From NCBI GenBank assembly GCA_964398945.1, contig CAYNOT010000030.1:1-34304 (forward strand): a stretch of 34,304 bases of DNA, written 5' to 3'. Positions 6,787 to 14,994 of the stretch are shown here, piece after piece. Both the position numbers and the translations under genes were made by a program. This DNA comes from JBGTGG01 sp964398945 (GTDB taxonomy: Bacteria; Bacteroidota; Bacteroidia; Cytophagales; Cyclobacteriaceae). The notes beneath the pieces are model-generated. The model worked only from the letters and a program-made list of their open reading frames with translations, had not been told where the DNA came from and ran no database searches. Every line of letters starts with the position of its first letter. The first letter of the stretch is position 1.

Positions 6787-8067
6787 TTAATTAAGGGAAG
6801 CGATTGCATCAACCGTTTCTACCGGATAGGAAATCTGGTCGAGTTTTTTAATCATGGCTTTCTTGACTTCTTCATAAGGAGTCAAAAATTCTTCATGAAT
6901 AGGCTGCGATGGGGGCAACTCAATAAGCAATGCATCTACCTGTACGCCATTCTTCCAAAAGCGATAACACAGGTGCGGCCCCGTTGCCAGACCGGTACTC
7001 CCAACAAAACCAATGGTTTGTCCTTGCCTGACTTTCGTGCCCGGCTTCACATCACCAGCAATCTTCGACATGTGAAGATACTGTGTGGTGTAGGTGGAAT
7101 TGTGCTTGATCTTTACATAGTTTCCGTTAGAAGATTTGTATTGCGCCTCCAATACGATACCATCTCCAACAGAACGGATAGGGGTACCCGTTGGTGCAGC
7201 AAAGTCGGTACCGAGGTGTGCTTTATATCTTTTTTGAACGGGATGAAACCGGTTTTGGGAATAGCGGGAACTGATGCGTGTAAACTCGATTGGATATTTC
7301 AAAAGGGCTTTTCGTAAACTCTTGCCTTCTTCATCAAAGTAATCCAGTCCTTCTCCCTGATCGAACGGGAAAGCATAGTAATCATTATTGAAATGGCTAA
7401 ACTGAATACCAATGATTTTGTTGATCCCAACGGTTTGCCCGTTTACCTGGCTCTCTTCATAAATCAATTTGAATTTGTCACCTTTTTGCAAGCGTTGGAA
7501 ATCAACTTGCCATGCAAAGATGTCAACAAATTTATTGGTGAGCTCATGGCTGATGCCCAACTTCTCGATTGTTTGTGAAAGGTTTGAGTTGATCACCCCG
7601 GAGATGCTGTTTTCAACAATGGTAACATCACGTTTGTGCGTTTCAACGCGAAGCGAATCCTGAAAAGAGAACACTACATAATCGATTTGGTTCGGTTCAT
7701 AGACAAAAGCTTTTGCCGTACGAAGCGAATCATCGTTGCAGATAATTGTATATTTTTTGTTGGTAGAGATTTTTCGTACATCAAACACATTTCTGGAAAG
7801 CAGTGCGATTTGATGGATGATACCGGGCGCAACATTGTGCCTCAACAGGATATCGCCCAAAAATTCATTGCGGTTGATTTTATCCTCAATGATGATGTCG
7901 TTATCAACGATCATATTGAAGAGTATGGTGGGTTCGGGGATTTCAATTTCAATCTCCAATGGAACGTACGCCTCCAGTTTGTTAGGGGCAGTGATATGAT
8001 AACCGAAATAGAGCGCGACACCTGTCGCGATGAGGATGAGGGTACCTACAAAAATCTTTTTTACCAT
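6787..8067 (-). CDS. M23-family cell-wall metallopeptidase (LytM domain), membrane-anchored
   Basis: This 426-residue protein has an uncleaved-looking N-terminal membrane segment (about 4-24) and a periplasmic part. Residues about 60-240 contain an OapA/LysM-like region (NEFLGDILLRHNVAPGIIHQI) and a second all-beta region typical of long M23 proteins. The LytM domain (about 265-375) shows H284-x3-D288 (HLGTDFAAPTGTPI), His332 (YLHMSK) and GPHLCYRFW at 363-371. In canonical M23 enzymes the last motif is H-x-H, whose second His is a zinc ligand; here that position is Cys367. The protein could still bind zinc through Cys, or it could be a non-catalytic activator. A consensus promoter lies at 8191-8221. 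Confidence 0.88.
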   Translation of the reverse strand: MVKKIFVGTLILIATGVALYFGYHITAPNKLEAYVPLEIEIEIPEPTILFNMIVDNDIIIEDKINRNEFLGDILLRHNVAPGIIHQIALLSRNVFDVRKISTNKKYTIICNDDSLRTAKAFVYEPNQIDYVVFSFQDSLRVETHKRDVTIVENSISGVINSNLSQTIEKLGISHELTNKFVDIFAWQVDFQRLQKGDKFKLIYEESQVNGQTVGINKIIGIQFSHFNNDYYAFPFDQGEGLDYFDEEGKSLRKALLKYPIEFTRISSRYSQNRFHPVQKRYKAHLGTDFAAPTGTPIRSVGDGIVLEAQYKSSNGNYVKIKHNSTYTTQYLHMSKIAGDVKPGTKVRQGQTIGFVGSTGLATGPHLCYRFWKNGVQVDALLIELPPSQPIHEEFLTPYEEVKKAMIKKLDQISYPVETVDAIASLN

Positions 8068-8190
8068 TCTTTAATGTGTTATGCCGCTCTGGCCAGTCAA
8101 AAAAATTAGTGGCAAAGATAAACATGAAACCATCATTTTATCAGCTTAAAAAATAGGACATTCGTCCCAAAAGGTACAGCCACTTTAAAT

Positions 8191-8221
8191 CAAATATAAA
8201 AGGTTCTTTTGATTATCCAAA
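8191..8221 (-). promoter_or_regulatory. Bacteroidota-type promoter for the M23 peptidase gene
   Basis: Read on the minus strand, TTTG (8218-8221) is followed after 19 bases by TATATTTG (8191-8198), a full match to the -33 TTTG / -7 TAnnTTTG consensus. Transcription would start near 8184, leaving a leader of roughly 115 bases. A second -7-like box (TATCTTTG on the minus strand) is nearer the gene but lacks a -33 partner. Confidence 0.65.
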
Positions 8222-8253
8222 ACGCTGGCTGCCTGATGGATAGCTAGCGGTGG

Positions 8254-10317
8254 TTAATACAGTTCTTCAAACTTCCTTTTTCCCCTTTCCAGGAACTCAA
8301 CAAAACCTGAAACTTCGCGGTTGTAACTGTACGGCCAGGCCAAAACCCGCTCATCTTGCCCTACCAGCACATAAAAAGGTTGGGCGTTGTTGTTAAGGTT
8401 CGAGATTTGTAAATCAGCGTTCTTCTTACCGATTGTTTTCTTGATTTTATTATCGTGCCTGGAAGTAAACCATTCCGGTTCGGGCAATTCTGTTTTGTCA
8501 TCAACATAAAGCGCTACAACGATGTAATCATTTTTTAACCTTCTCAAAACCTCAGGGTCAGCCCACACAACAGCTTCCATTTCACGGCAGTTGGTGCAAC
8601 CATGCCCGGTAAAGTCGATGAATAGGGGCTTGCCTGTTGCACGTGCGCAAGCCAACGCCTGATCATAATCAAAGTATCCGCTGAGCCCATGCGGAAGGTG
8701 GAGGAAATCAGCATAGTTCGGTTCTTCACATACTTCTTCCTGTTGGGATTTTTCTTTTGCAAACAAATTAAAATCATGGGTATGCATGGGAGGAAGATAT
8801 CCCGCCAGGGCTTTTAGCGGTGCGCCAAATAAACCAGGTATCAAATAGATAACGAAAGTAAAAGTGGCAATTGCCAACATCAATCGTGGCACGCCAATTT
8901 TTTCAATCGGACTGTCGTGTGGCATTCGGATTTTTCCCATCAGGTAAAATCCGAGTACGGCAAAAATCACTACCCATACTGCAATGTTGATATCACGGTC
9001 CAGAATACCCCAGTGGTAGGTTTGATCAGCGATGCTTAAAAATTTTAAACTCAACGCCAACTCTAAAAAACCGAGCGTAACTTTTACAGTGTTCAACCAA
9101 CCGCCAGATTTTGGCAGCTCTTTAAGCCAACCGGGAAACATAGCGAACACCGCAAACGGAATGGCAAATGCAAGTGAGTAGGCGAACATTCCCAACACCG
9201 GTTTGATTATTTCGCCACCAGCCGCGAGCACCAACACATTGCCAACAATGGGCAGCGTGCAGGAAAAAGAAACCAACACCAGGGTAGCAGACATAAAAAA
9301 CACACCGATGTAGCCTCCTCTTTCAGCGGCTTGATCTGTTTTGTTTACCAACTGGTGTGGTGCATTGATTTCATACAATCCTAAAAAAGAAAGTGCAAAA
9401 AATATAAAAATGGCGAATACAAAAAGGTTGGGAATCCAGTGTGTGGCAAGGGCATTTAATCCTTCGGCACCAAATGCCACTGCGAAGAGGGTTCCTGCAA
9501 CTGTATAAATAACAATGATTGAAATCCCAAAAAAGAATGCTTGCCGAATGCCCGCTTGTTTGGATTGGTCTTTTAAAAAGAACGTCACCGTCATCGGGAT
9601 CATTGGAAAAACACAAGGTGTAACGAGCGAAGTGATGCCCAATAAAAACGCAAGGACCATATATCCTATAACACTTTTTGAATTGTCTTCAGCCTCGCCC
9701 TCAAGAATTGATTCATCTAAAATAGGACCTGTGTTTTGGCCGTATGTTTTTGGTTGCTCCGGTATTGTTTGTGGGGCCGGATCTGATTTTTCAGGTTGGG
9801 CAACTTGCTCAACGGCTGGTTCAATAATAGGTGTTTCAGTTTTGGTGCTCGTAACCTTTATTTGATCGAATGTAAATTCATCATCGAACGGGATACATTT
9901 TCCATCTACTTCAGTACACACCTGGTAATCGTAGGTCCCGGAAATCTTTAAGTTGGAAGCAAGCACTTTAATGCGTTGCCTGAGTTCTGCTTTCTTTTTA
10001 AAAACCCTTACATCACAACCAAAGACTTCATCGTGCTTATCGATGGCGTTGATTGGTTTTATTTTTCCGACTAGCTGATAACTTGGATGAGGAACAAAAG
10101 CAAAGCTTGTAACGATCGGTCCGCAATCAGGATCAAAGTCGGTGGAATACATGTACCAGTCCGGATCAATCGTAACATGAAATATCAAATCAATTTCATC
10201 ACCAATATCCACAGAGGTTTTGCTGGTGGCTGTACTCCAAGTTGCAGGCTTTAAGATTTGCGAAAAGCCCAAACTGGAATAAAGAAAGAAGAAGACTAAC
10301 GATAGAAGGATGCGCAC
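8254..10317 (-). CDS. dsbD: Thiol:disulfide interchange protein DsbD
   Basis: DsbD carries electrons from cytoplasmic thioredoxin across the inner membrane to periplasmic thiol proteins. All three parts are visible. The N-terminal immunoglobulin-like domain has the Cys pair CTEVDGKC. The membrane domain, about eight helices, has the Cys-Pro motifs TPCVFPMIP and FSCTLPIVG. The C-terminal thioredoxin domain has CTNC (Cys574 and Cys577). I chose the GTG start at 10317 because a clean signal peptide begins there (RILLSLVFFFLYSSLGFSQ). The frame is open to an ATG at 10416, which would add 33 residues without signal-peptide character and overlap lysA by 11 bases. A TATCTTTG -7-like box at 10341-10348 (minus strand) also favours the shorter form. 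An Ala/Pro/Glu linker (about 170-205) joins the first two domains. Confidence 0.92.
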   Translation of the reverse strand: MRILLSLVFFFLYSSLGFSQILKPATWSTATSKTSVDIGDEIDLIFHVTIDPDWYMYSTDFDPDCGPIVTSFAFVPHPSYQLVGKIKPINAIDKHDEVFGCDVRVFKKKAELRQRIKVLASNLKISGTYDYQVCTEVDGKCIPFDDEFTFDQIKVTSTKTETPIIEPAVEQVAQPEKSDPAPQTIPEQPKTYGQNTGPILDESILEGEAEDNSKSVIGYMVLAFLLGITSLVTPCVFPMIPMTVTFFLKDQSKQAGIRQAFFFGISIIVIYTVAGTLFAVAFGAEGLNALATHWIPNLFVFAIFIFFALSFLGLYEINAPHQLVNKTDQAAERGGYIGVFFMSATLVLVSFSCTLPIVGNVLVLAAGGEIIKPVLGMFAYSLAFAIPFAVFAMFPGWLKELPKSGGWLNTVKVTLGFLELALSLKFLSIADQTYHWGILDRDINIAVWVVIFAVLGFYLMGKIRMPHDSPIEKIGVPRLMLAIATFTFVIYLIPGLFGAPLKALAGYLPPMHTHDFNLFAKEKSQQEEVCEEPNYADFLHLPHGLSGYFDYDQALACARATGKPLFIDFTGHGCTNCREMEAVVWADPEVLRRLKNDYIVVALYVDDKTELPEPEWFTSRHDNKIKKTIGKKNADLQISNLNNNAQPFYVLVGQDERVLAWPYSYNREVSGFVEFLERGKRKFEELY

Positions 10318-10405
10318 CAAATTATTTTTTTGTTCACGTCCAAAGATAACGAAGTCGGTTTCAAAAAGTTGAAATGGATTTATCAATTTGCAGGACAGCG
10401 TACAC

Positions 10406-11638
10406 TTATACATCAATTTCTACCTGCCCCCGCAACAAATCACTCATTTCTTCATGTTTCCGGATAAGTTTGGCTTCGCCATTGATCACCAGAACCTCCG
10501 CAGGGCGAAGCCTTGAGTTATAATTTGAAGCCATTGAGTAGGAATATGCACCACAGTTTTTAATGGCCAATAAATCACCTTCCCTTACCTCATTTAATTT
10601 TCGATCCGCACCAAGTGTATCGGTTTCACAGATATATCCGACCACCGTATATAATTTATGGTCACCTTTTGGGTTCGATAGGTTCACAATATCATGATAC
10701 GCTTCGTACATCATTGGCCTGATTAAATGGTTCAATCCAGAGTTCACACCAACAAACGTAACCGAGGGTGTTGATTTAATAACATTTGCATTGACCAACA
10801 AAACCCCCGCTTCACTCACAATGTATTTCCCGGGTTCGATCCAGAGTTCAAGTTTTCGACCATAACTTTCGCAAAACTCATTGAAGACTTTGCTCAGCTT
10901 AAGGCCAAGGTCGTAAACGTTTGTTACCATGTCCCCTTCTTTGTAGGCTACTTTAAAACCACTTCCAAAATCAATGAATTGGAGATCGCGGAAATCGCGC
11001 GCTACGCTAAAAAGTATTTCAGACATCTTGAGAAAAATATCCGCTTCCGTGAATTCAGATCCGGTATGGATATGAAGTCCATTCACTTTGATCCCATATT
11101 GAGTCACGATTTCCATAATCTGCGGCAATTGATAAATGGAAATCCCAAATTTTGAATTGCTATGGCCGGTTGAGATTTTATAATTGCCACCTGCCATAAT
11201 GTGTGGATTTAGGCGAATGCAGCACGGGTGGGTGCTTTTATAACGTTCGCCAAATTTTTGTAACATGGTCAGGTTGTCGATGTTGATGGCCAGTCCCATT
11301 TCAACGCCTTCCACGATTTCCTCAAACGCCACACAGTTTGGCGTGAACATGATTTCATTCTTGCTGAAGCCTGCAAGCAACGCAATATGTGCTTCCTGGA
11401 GGGACACAACGTCAACACCAACCCCGTTTTTCCGAATTAGTTTTAAGATAGAAATATTGGTCAATGCTTTGGCTGCATATTTAATGCGGAGGTTGACTTC
11501 TGAAAAAGCTGTTTTCAGGTTTTTAATTTGCGAAGAGATTTTATCCGCATCATACACAAAGAGAGGGGTTCCGAATTCGTTGGCAATTTGCTGAACCGGA
11601 ATGTTTTGAATCGTGTATGTTCCGTTGGTGAGTTCCAT
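10406..11638 (-). CDS. lysA: Diaminopimelate decarboxylase
   Basis: This PLP enzyme of fold type III converts meso-diaminopimelate to lysine, the last step of lysine synthesis, in the cytoplasm. The 410-residue length fits the family. The Schiff-base lysine is Lys57 in KYAAKAL. HTGSEF (about 190-195) and GSGFK form the phosphate-binding part of the barrel. CETDT at 337-341 matches the CExxD motif that completes the active site across the dimer, and GAYSYSM (about 363-369) holds the conserved Tyr. The gene diverges from the alpha/beta hydrolase. dsbD follows 88 bases after its stop if the GTG start is right, so the two may be partly co-transcribed. Confidence 0.93.
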   Translation of the reverse strand: MELTNGTYTIQNIPVQQIANEFGTPLFVYDADKISSQIKNLKTAFSEVNLRIKYAAKALTNISILKLIRKNGVGVDVVSLQEAHIALLAGFSKNEIMFTPNCVAFEEIVEGVEMGLAINIDNLTMLQKFGERYKSTHPCCIRLNPHIMAGGNYKISTGHSNSKFGISIYQLPQIMEIVTQYGIKVNGLHIHTGSEFTEADIFLKMSEILFSVARDFRDLQFIDFGSGFKVAYKEGDMVTNVYDLGLKLSKVFNEFCESYGRKLELWIEPGKYIVSEAGVLLVNANVIKSTPSVTFVGVNSGLNHLIRPMMYEAYHDIVNLSNPKGDHKLYTVVGYICETDTLGADRKLNEVREGDLLAIKNCGAYSYSMASNYNSRLRPAEVLVINGEAKLIRKHEEMSDLLRGQVEIDV

Positions 11639-11655
11639 AAGTAATGATTAAACTT

Positions 11656-11688
11656 CAAATATATCATGTTAAATTTGATCTGTTCAAT
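11656..11688 (-). promoter_or_regulatory. Promoter for lysA
   Basis: On the minus strand TATATTTG (11656-11663) is a perfect -7 box, 18 bases from the lysA ATG. ATTG (11685-11688) lies 21 bases further upstream as a one-mismatch -33 element. On the opposite strand TAAATTTG (11670-11677) is a -7-like box for the divergent hydrolase, without a clear -33 partner, so the two promoters would overlap. Confidence 0.5.
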
Positions 11689-11721
11689 AGGAATTGGCAG
11701 TATCCTTAAATAAGTTAACGC

Positions 11722-12489
11722 ATGGAATTATTTTATCGTGAAGTTGGAGAGGGGGCACCGATGGTGATCCTGCATGGTTTGTTTGGTTCTTCCGACAACT
11801 GGTTTACCCAGGCAAAAATGTTTGGTGAAAAGTATCACGTTTATTTGCTAGACCAACGCAATCATGGGCAATCACCACACACAGATGCACACGACTACAA
11901 ATTGCTGGCGGAGGATTTAAAGAATTTCCTTGAGGGGAAAAGTATTGCCGATCCGATCATCATCGGCCATTCGATGGGCGGAAAGACCGCTATGAATTTA
12001 GCGGTAGCTCATCCTGGATTAGTAAAACGGCTGGTGGTAGTTGATATCGCACCCAAAGATTATCCCGTTCGCCACGATTCTATTATTGATGGACTGAAAG
12101 CAATGGATCTGGTACAAATCAATTCCCGTAAGGAAGCGGATGAGGCGTTGGCAGGATATATTGATTCGTTTGAAGTGCGCCAGTTTTTGTTAAAGAATCT
12201 ACAACGCAAAAAAGAAGGTGGTTTTGAATGGAAAATCAATTTAAAAGCCCTTGATGCCAATCTTGAAAAGATTAGTGAAGGCCTGCAATACCCTGGTGGT
12301 TTTGATAAGCCTACGCTGTTTATTCGGGGAGAGCGTTCAAATTATATCCTAAAGGAAGACTACGACCCCATCCATAAAATTTTTACTTCCGCAACCATTG
12401 TCTCATTGGAGACGAACCACTGGGTACAGGCAGAGAAACCACAAGAGTTTGTCGATACAGTTTTAGAATTCTTAAAGAACAATGGGTAA
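11722..12489 (+). CDS. Alpha/beta-fold hydrolase (YbfF-like esterase)
   Basis: This 255-residue cytoplasmic protein has the alpha/beta-hydrolase pattern of the YbfF group: the oxyanion segment HGLFGSSDNW (about 18-27), the DQRNHGQSPH loop (44-53), the nucleophile elbow GHSMGG with Ser84, a candidate acid Asp108 in VVVDIAP and His233 in TNHWVQAEKP. It probably hydrolyses acyl esters or thioesters; the physiological substrate is not known. Its stop overlaps the start of the next gene by 8 bases, so the two are translationally coupled. Confidence 0.88.
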   Translation: MELFYREVGEGAPMVILHGLFGSSDNWFTQAKMFGEKYHVYLLDQRNHGQSPHTDAHDYKLLAEDLKNFLEGKSIADPIIIGHSMGGKTAMNLAVAHPGLVKRLVVVDIAPKDYPVRHDSIIDGLKAMDLVQINSRKEADEALAGYIDSFEVRQFLLKNLQRKKEGGFEWKINLKALDANLEKISEGLQYPGGFDKPTLFIRGERSNYILKEDYDPIHKIFTSATIVSLETNHWVQAEKPQEFVDTVLEFLKNNG

Positions 12490-13189
12490 AGGAAGGCTTT
12501 TTATGATCCCGACTGTGATTGCAGAGGGAACAGAAACAAAAGTTTTGCCCGCGCAAATCCCACAAGGGATTGTAGGCATTAAACATTTTCTGGTTGAAAA
12601 TGCCCGCACCGCCCGGAGGTACTTAAGTAGCCTGAAAATTTATGGTTCGATTGAAGCACTTCATTTTGAGGTGTTGGACAAGAAAACCACTGCACGCGAA
12701 TTGGAAAGACTTTTTGAGCCATTATTGAATGGGTTGGATATGGGTGTGATTTCAGAATCCGGTTGTCCGGGAGTGGCAGATCCCGGGGGATTGGCCGTTG
12801 AATATGCACATAAACTTGGTGTGAAAGTAATTCCGCTTGTTGGGCCTTCTTCTATTCTACTGGCGTTGATGGCATCGGGCTTAAACGGACAAGGATTTGC
12901 ATTTAATGGTTATTTACCCATAGAAACAAAGCAAACTATCGCTGCCATAAAGGAATTCGAAAAGGAGTCGAAGAATAAAAATCAGACACAGATTTTTATT
13001 GAAACACCTTACAGAAATCAATCATTGTTCACCAAATTATTGAAGGGATTATCGCCTCAAACAAAATTATGTGTCGCGATTGACCTTACCGGGAAAGATG
13101 AAAGCATCCGTATGGCCACAGTAAAAGATTGGCAGCATGCCAAGGTTGAGATGTCTAAACTTCCGACATTGTTCCTCTTTCATGCATAA
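12482..13189 (+). CDS. RsmI-like SAM-dependent methyltransferase (tetrapyrrole methylase fold)
   Basis: The 235-residue product belongs to the fold that includes RsmI (16S rRNA C1402 2'-O-methyltransferase) and the cobalamin/siroheme methylases. Visible motifs are the early-domain segment GIKHFLVENARTARRYL, the glycine-rich SESGCPGVADPGG (about 97-109), VIPLVGPSSILLALMASGLN (about 118-138) and the FNGYLP turn after it. True RsmI proteins begin with a P-loop-like G-x-L-Y-x-V-x-T-P-I-G segment; here the start is LFMIPTVIAEG, so this is a paralogue common in Bacteroidota, and its substrate is uncertain. The 8-base overlap with the hydrolase gene suggests one operon. Confidence 0.82.
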   Translation: MGKGRLFMIPTVIAEGTETKVLPAQIPQGIVGIKHFLVENARTARRYLSSLKIYGSIEALHFEVLDKKTTARELERLFEPLLNGLDMGVISESGCPGVADPGGLAVEYAHKLGVKVIPLVGPSSILLALMASGLNGQGFAFNGYLPIETKQTIAAIKEFEKESKNKNQTQIFIETPYRNQSLFTKLLKGLSPQTKLCVAIDLTGKDESIRMATVKDWQHAKVEMSKLPTLFLFHA

Positions 13190-13215
13190 GTATTTCTGTA
13201 TTTGGTCAATTAGAT

Positions 13216-13223
13216 TAAATTTG
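13216..13223 (+). promoter_or_regulatory. -7-like box for metK
   Basis: TAAATTTG matches TAnnTTTG and lies 36 bases before the metK ATG. A TTTG is present upstream (13201-13204 region), but the spacing is only about 11 bases, so the -33 element is not convincing. Confidence 0.35.
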
Positions 13224-13258
13224 CCGCGCGTTAAAGACAATTTTATAAACCTCCTACT

Positions 13259-14512
13259 ATGCCGTATTTATTTACTTCGGAGTCCGTTTCAGAAGGACAC
13301 CCAGACAAAGTATCCGATCAGATTTCAGATGCCCTTATTGATTATTTTTTAGCCTATGACCCAAACTCGAAAGTAGCGTGTGAGACACTTGTTACTACCG
13401 GACAAGTTGTGTTGGCTGGTGAAGTAAAGTCAGAAGCATATTTAGATGTTCAGGACATTGCCCGTGAGGTCATCAGAAAAATTGGCTACACCAAAAGCGA
13501 GTATATGTTCGAAGCAAATAGCTGCGGGATCCTTTCCGCTATTCATGAACAATCCCCGGATATCAATCAGGGTGTTGAACGCAGAAAGAAGGAAGACCAA
13601 GGTGCCGGTGATCAGGGAATGATGTTTGGTTATGCAACGAGCGAAACCGACAACTACATGCCATTGGCATTGGAGCTTGCGCATTTGTTGCTTCGCGAAC
13701 TTGCAGCAATTCGCAAAGAAGGAAAGACAATGACCTATCTGCGTCCGGATGCGAAATCGCAAGTGACCATTGAATATAGTGATGACAACCAGCCTACGCG
13801 TATCGATAGCATTGTGGTGTCAACACAACATGATGATTTTGCGAAGGATGCGGTCATGTTGAAAAAGATTCGTGAAGATGTTGTCGATATTTTGATTCCG
13901 CGTATCAAGAAAAAATTACCAAAGCGTATTCAAAAACTTTTCAGTGATAAAATCACGTACCACATCAACCCCACCGGCAAATTTGTAATTGGCGGCCCGC
14001 ACGGTGATACGGGCTTAACAGGAAGAAAAATTATTGTTGATACATACGGGGGAAAAGGAGCGCACGGTGGCGGGGCTTTCTCGGGAAAAGACCCCTCAAA
14101 AGTTGACCGCTCTGCTGCCTATGCAACGCGTCACATTGCGAAAAATATGGTAGCTGCCGGTTTGTGCGAAGAAGTGTTGGTACAAGTTGCGTACGCGATT
14201 GGCGTTGCAAAACCAATGGGGCTATATGTTAACACCTACGGAACTTCTAAAGTAAGTATGAACGATGGAGAGATTGCACGTAAGATCGAAAAGGTATTTG
14301 ATATGCGCCCGTACTTTATAGAAAAGCGTTTTAATTTGCGTACCCCTATTTATTCTGAAACGGCTGCTTACGGTCACATGGGCCGGGAGACACGTATTGT
14401 TGAGAAAGTATTTAATAAAGGAAAGAAAACAGAGAAGAAAGTGAAAGTGGAGCTGTTTCCATGGGAGAAACTTGATTATGTTGATGCAATAAGAAAAGCA
14501 TTCAAACTTTAA
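13259..14512 (+). CDS. metK: S-adenosylmethionine synthetase
   Basis: MetK joins methionine and ATP to make SAM, the cytoplasmic methyl donor. The 417-residue sequence has the family signatures: the ATP/Mg motif EGHPDKVSDQISDA with His14 and Asp16, the hexapeptide GAGDQG at 115-120, and the phosphate-binding GGPHGDTGLTGRKI followed by DTYGG and the GGGAFSGKDPSKVDRSAAY segment. The length and motifs indicate a full-length active enzyme. It follows the RsmI-like methyltransferase on the same strand by 69 bases, with its own candidate -7 box, and faces hpf across a 19-bp palindrome. Confidence 0.97.
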   Translation: MPYLFTSESVSEGHPDKVSDQISDALIDYFLAYDPNSKVACETLVTTGQVVLAGEVKSEAYLDVQDIAREVIRKIGYTKSEYMFEANSCGILSAIHEQSPDINQGVERRKKEDQGAGDQGMMFGYATSETDNYMPLALELAHLLLRELAAIRKEGKTMTYLRPDAKSQVTIEYSDDNQPTRIDSIVVSTQHDDFAKDAVMLKKIREDVVDILIPRIKKKLPKRIQKLFSDKITYHINPTGKFVIGGPHGDTGLTGRKIIVDTYGGKGAHGGGAFSGKDPSKVDRSAAYATRHIAKNMVAAGLCEEVLVQVAYAIGVAKPMGLYVNTYGTSKVSMNDGEIARKIEKVFDMRPYFIEKRFNLRTPIYSETAAYGHMGRETRIVEKVFNKGKKTEKKVKVELFPWEKLDYVDAIRKAFKL

Positions 14513-14520
14513 TAGTTTAA

Positions 14521-14567
14521 TAGTCCTGAGTCTTGAGTAATAGTCAGATACTCAAGACTCAGGACTA
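14521..14567. terminator. 19-bp perfect inverted repeat between metK and hpf
   Basis: The left arm at 14521-14539 (TAGTCCTGAGTCTTGAGTA) and the right arm at 14549-14567 are perfect reverse complements around a 9-base loop. Lying between the stops of convergent genes, it is a likely bidirectional transcript-end hairpin, although no T-tract follows on either strand. Part of the arm (TACTCAAGAC) occurs again at 14570-14579, so the element may derive from a short tandem or dispersed repeat. Confidence 0.6.
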
Positions 14568-14583
14568 ACTACTCAAGACCATA

Positions 14584-14886
14584 TTACACCCTGGCTTCTT
14601 TAACCTTCTCTTTGAATTTTTGCAATTGCATTTTAAGTGCCTCAGTGGCTTGATCGGTTGCTGCTTCAAATGATTTAGCTTGTTCCTTTGCAAACAACTG
14701 GCTTCCCGGAACGCGTACTTTTATCTCTACGGTTTTGTTATCGATACCTTCGTTATTAAGGCGGAGGAAAACTTCCCCATCTACCATTCGGTCATAGAAA
14801 GTCTCAAGTTTATCGACTTTCTTTTGTATAAAATCAATTAATTTTTGGTCTGCATTAAAGTGAATGGAATGAACTTGAAGTTTCAT
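14584..14886 (-). CDS. hpf: Ribosome hibernation-promoting factor, short form (HPF/RaiA family)
   Basis: This 100-residue protein has the S30AE fold: KLQVHSIHFNADQKLIDFIQKKVDKLETFYDRM at the start, a central strand region (EVFLRLNNEGIDNKTVEIKV) and the basic helix EAATDQATEALKMQLQKFKEKVKEA at the end. Such proteins occupy the decoding and tRNA sites of the 30S subunit in slow growth and stabilise inactive ribosomes. The long-form C-terminal dimerisation domain is absent. The rpsU-xerC-hpf order is conserved in Bacteroidota, which supports the assignment. The 108-base gap to xerC shows no tRNA or clear promoter. Confidence 0.92.
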   Translation of the reverse strand: MKLQVHSIHFNADQKLIDFIQKKVDKLETFYDRMVDGEVFLRLNNEGIDNKTVEIKVRVPGSQLFAKEQAKSFEAATDQATEALKMQLQKFKEKVKEARV

Positions 14887-14994
14887 AAGATTAAAATTTA
14901 ATAAGTAAAAAAATAATTTTTAGTGGCAGACGGACTTAACCGACAGAAGGTTTGGATTGCGTTTACATGATCGTATTGTTTAAAAGATTGTACA

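Noticed and set aside
14887..14994. Possible tRNA genes between xerC and hpf
   Set aside because: No cloverleaf pairing, GTTCGAA-type T-loop or acceptor stem could be found in the 108 bases.
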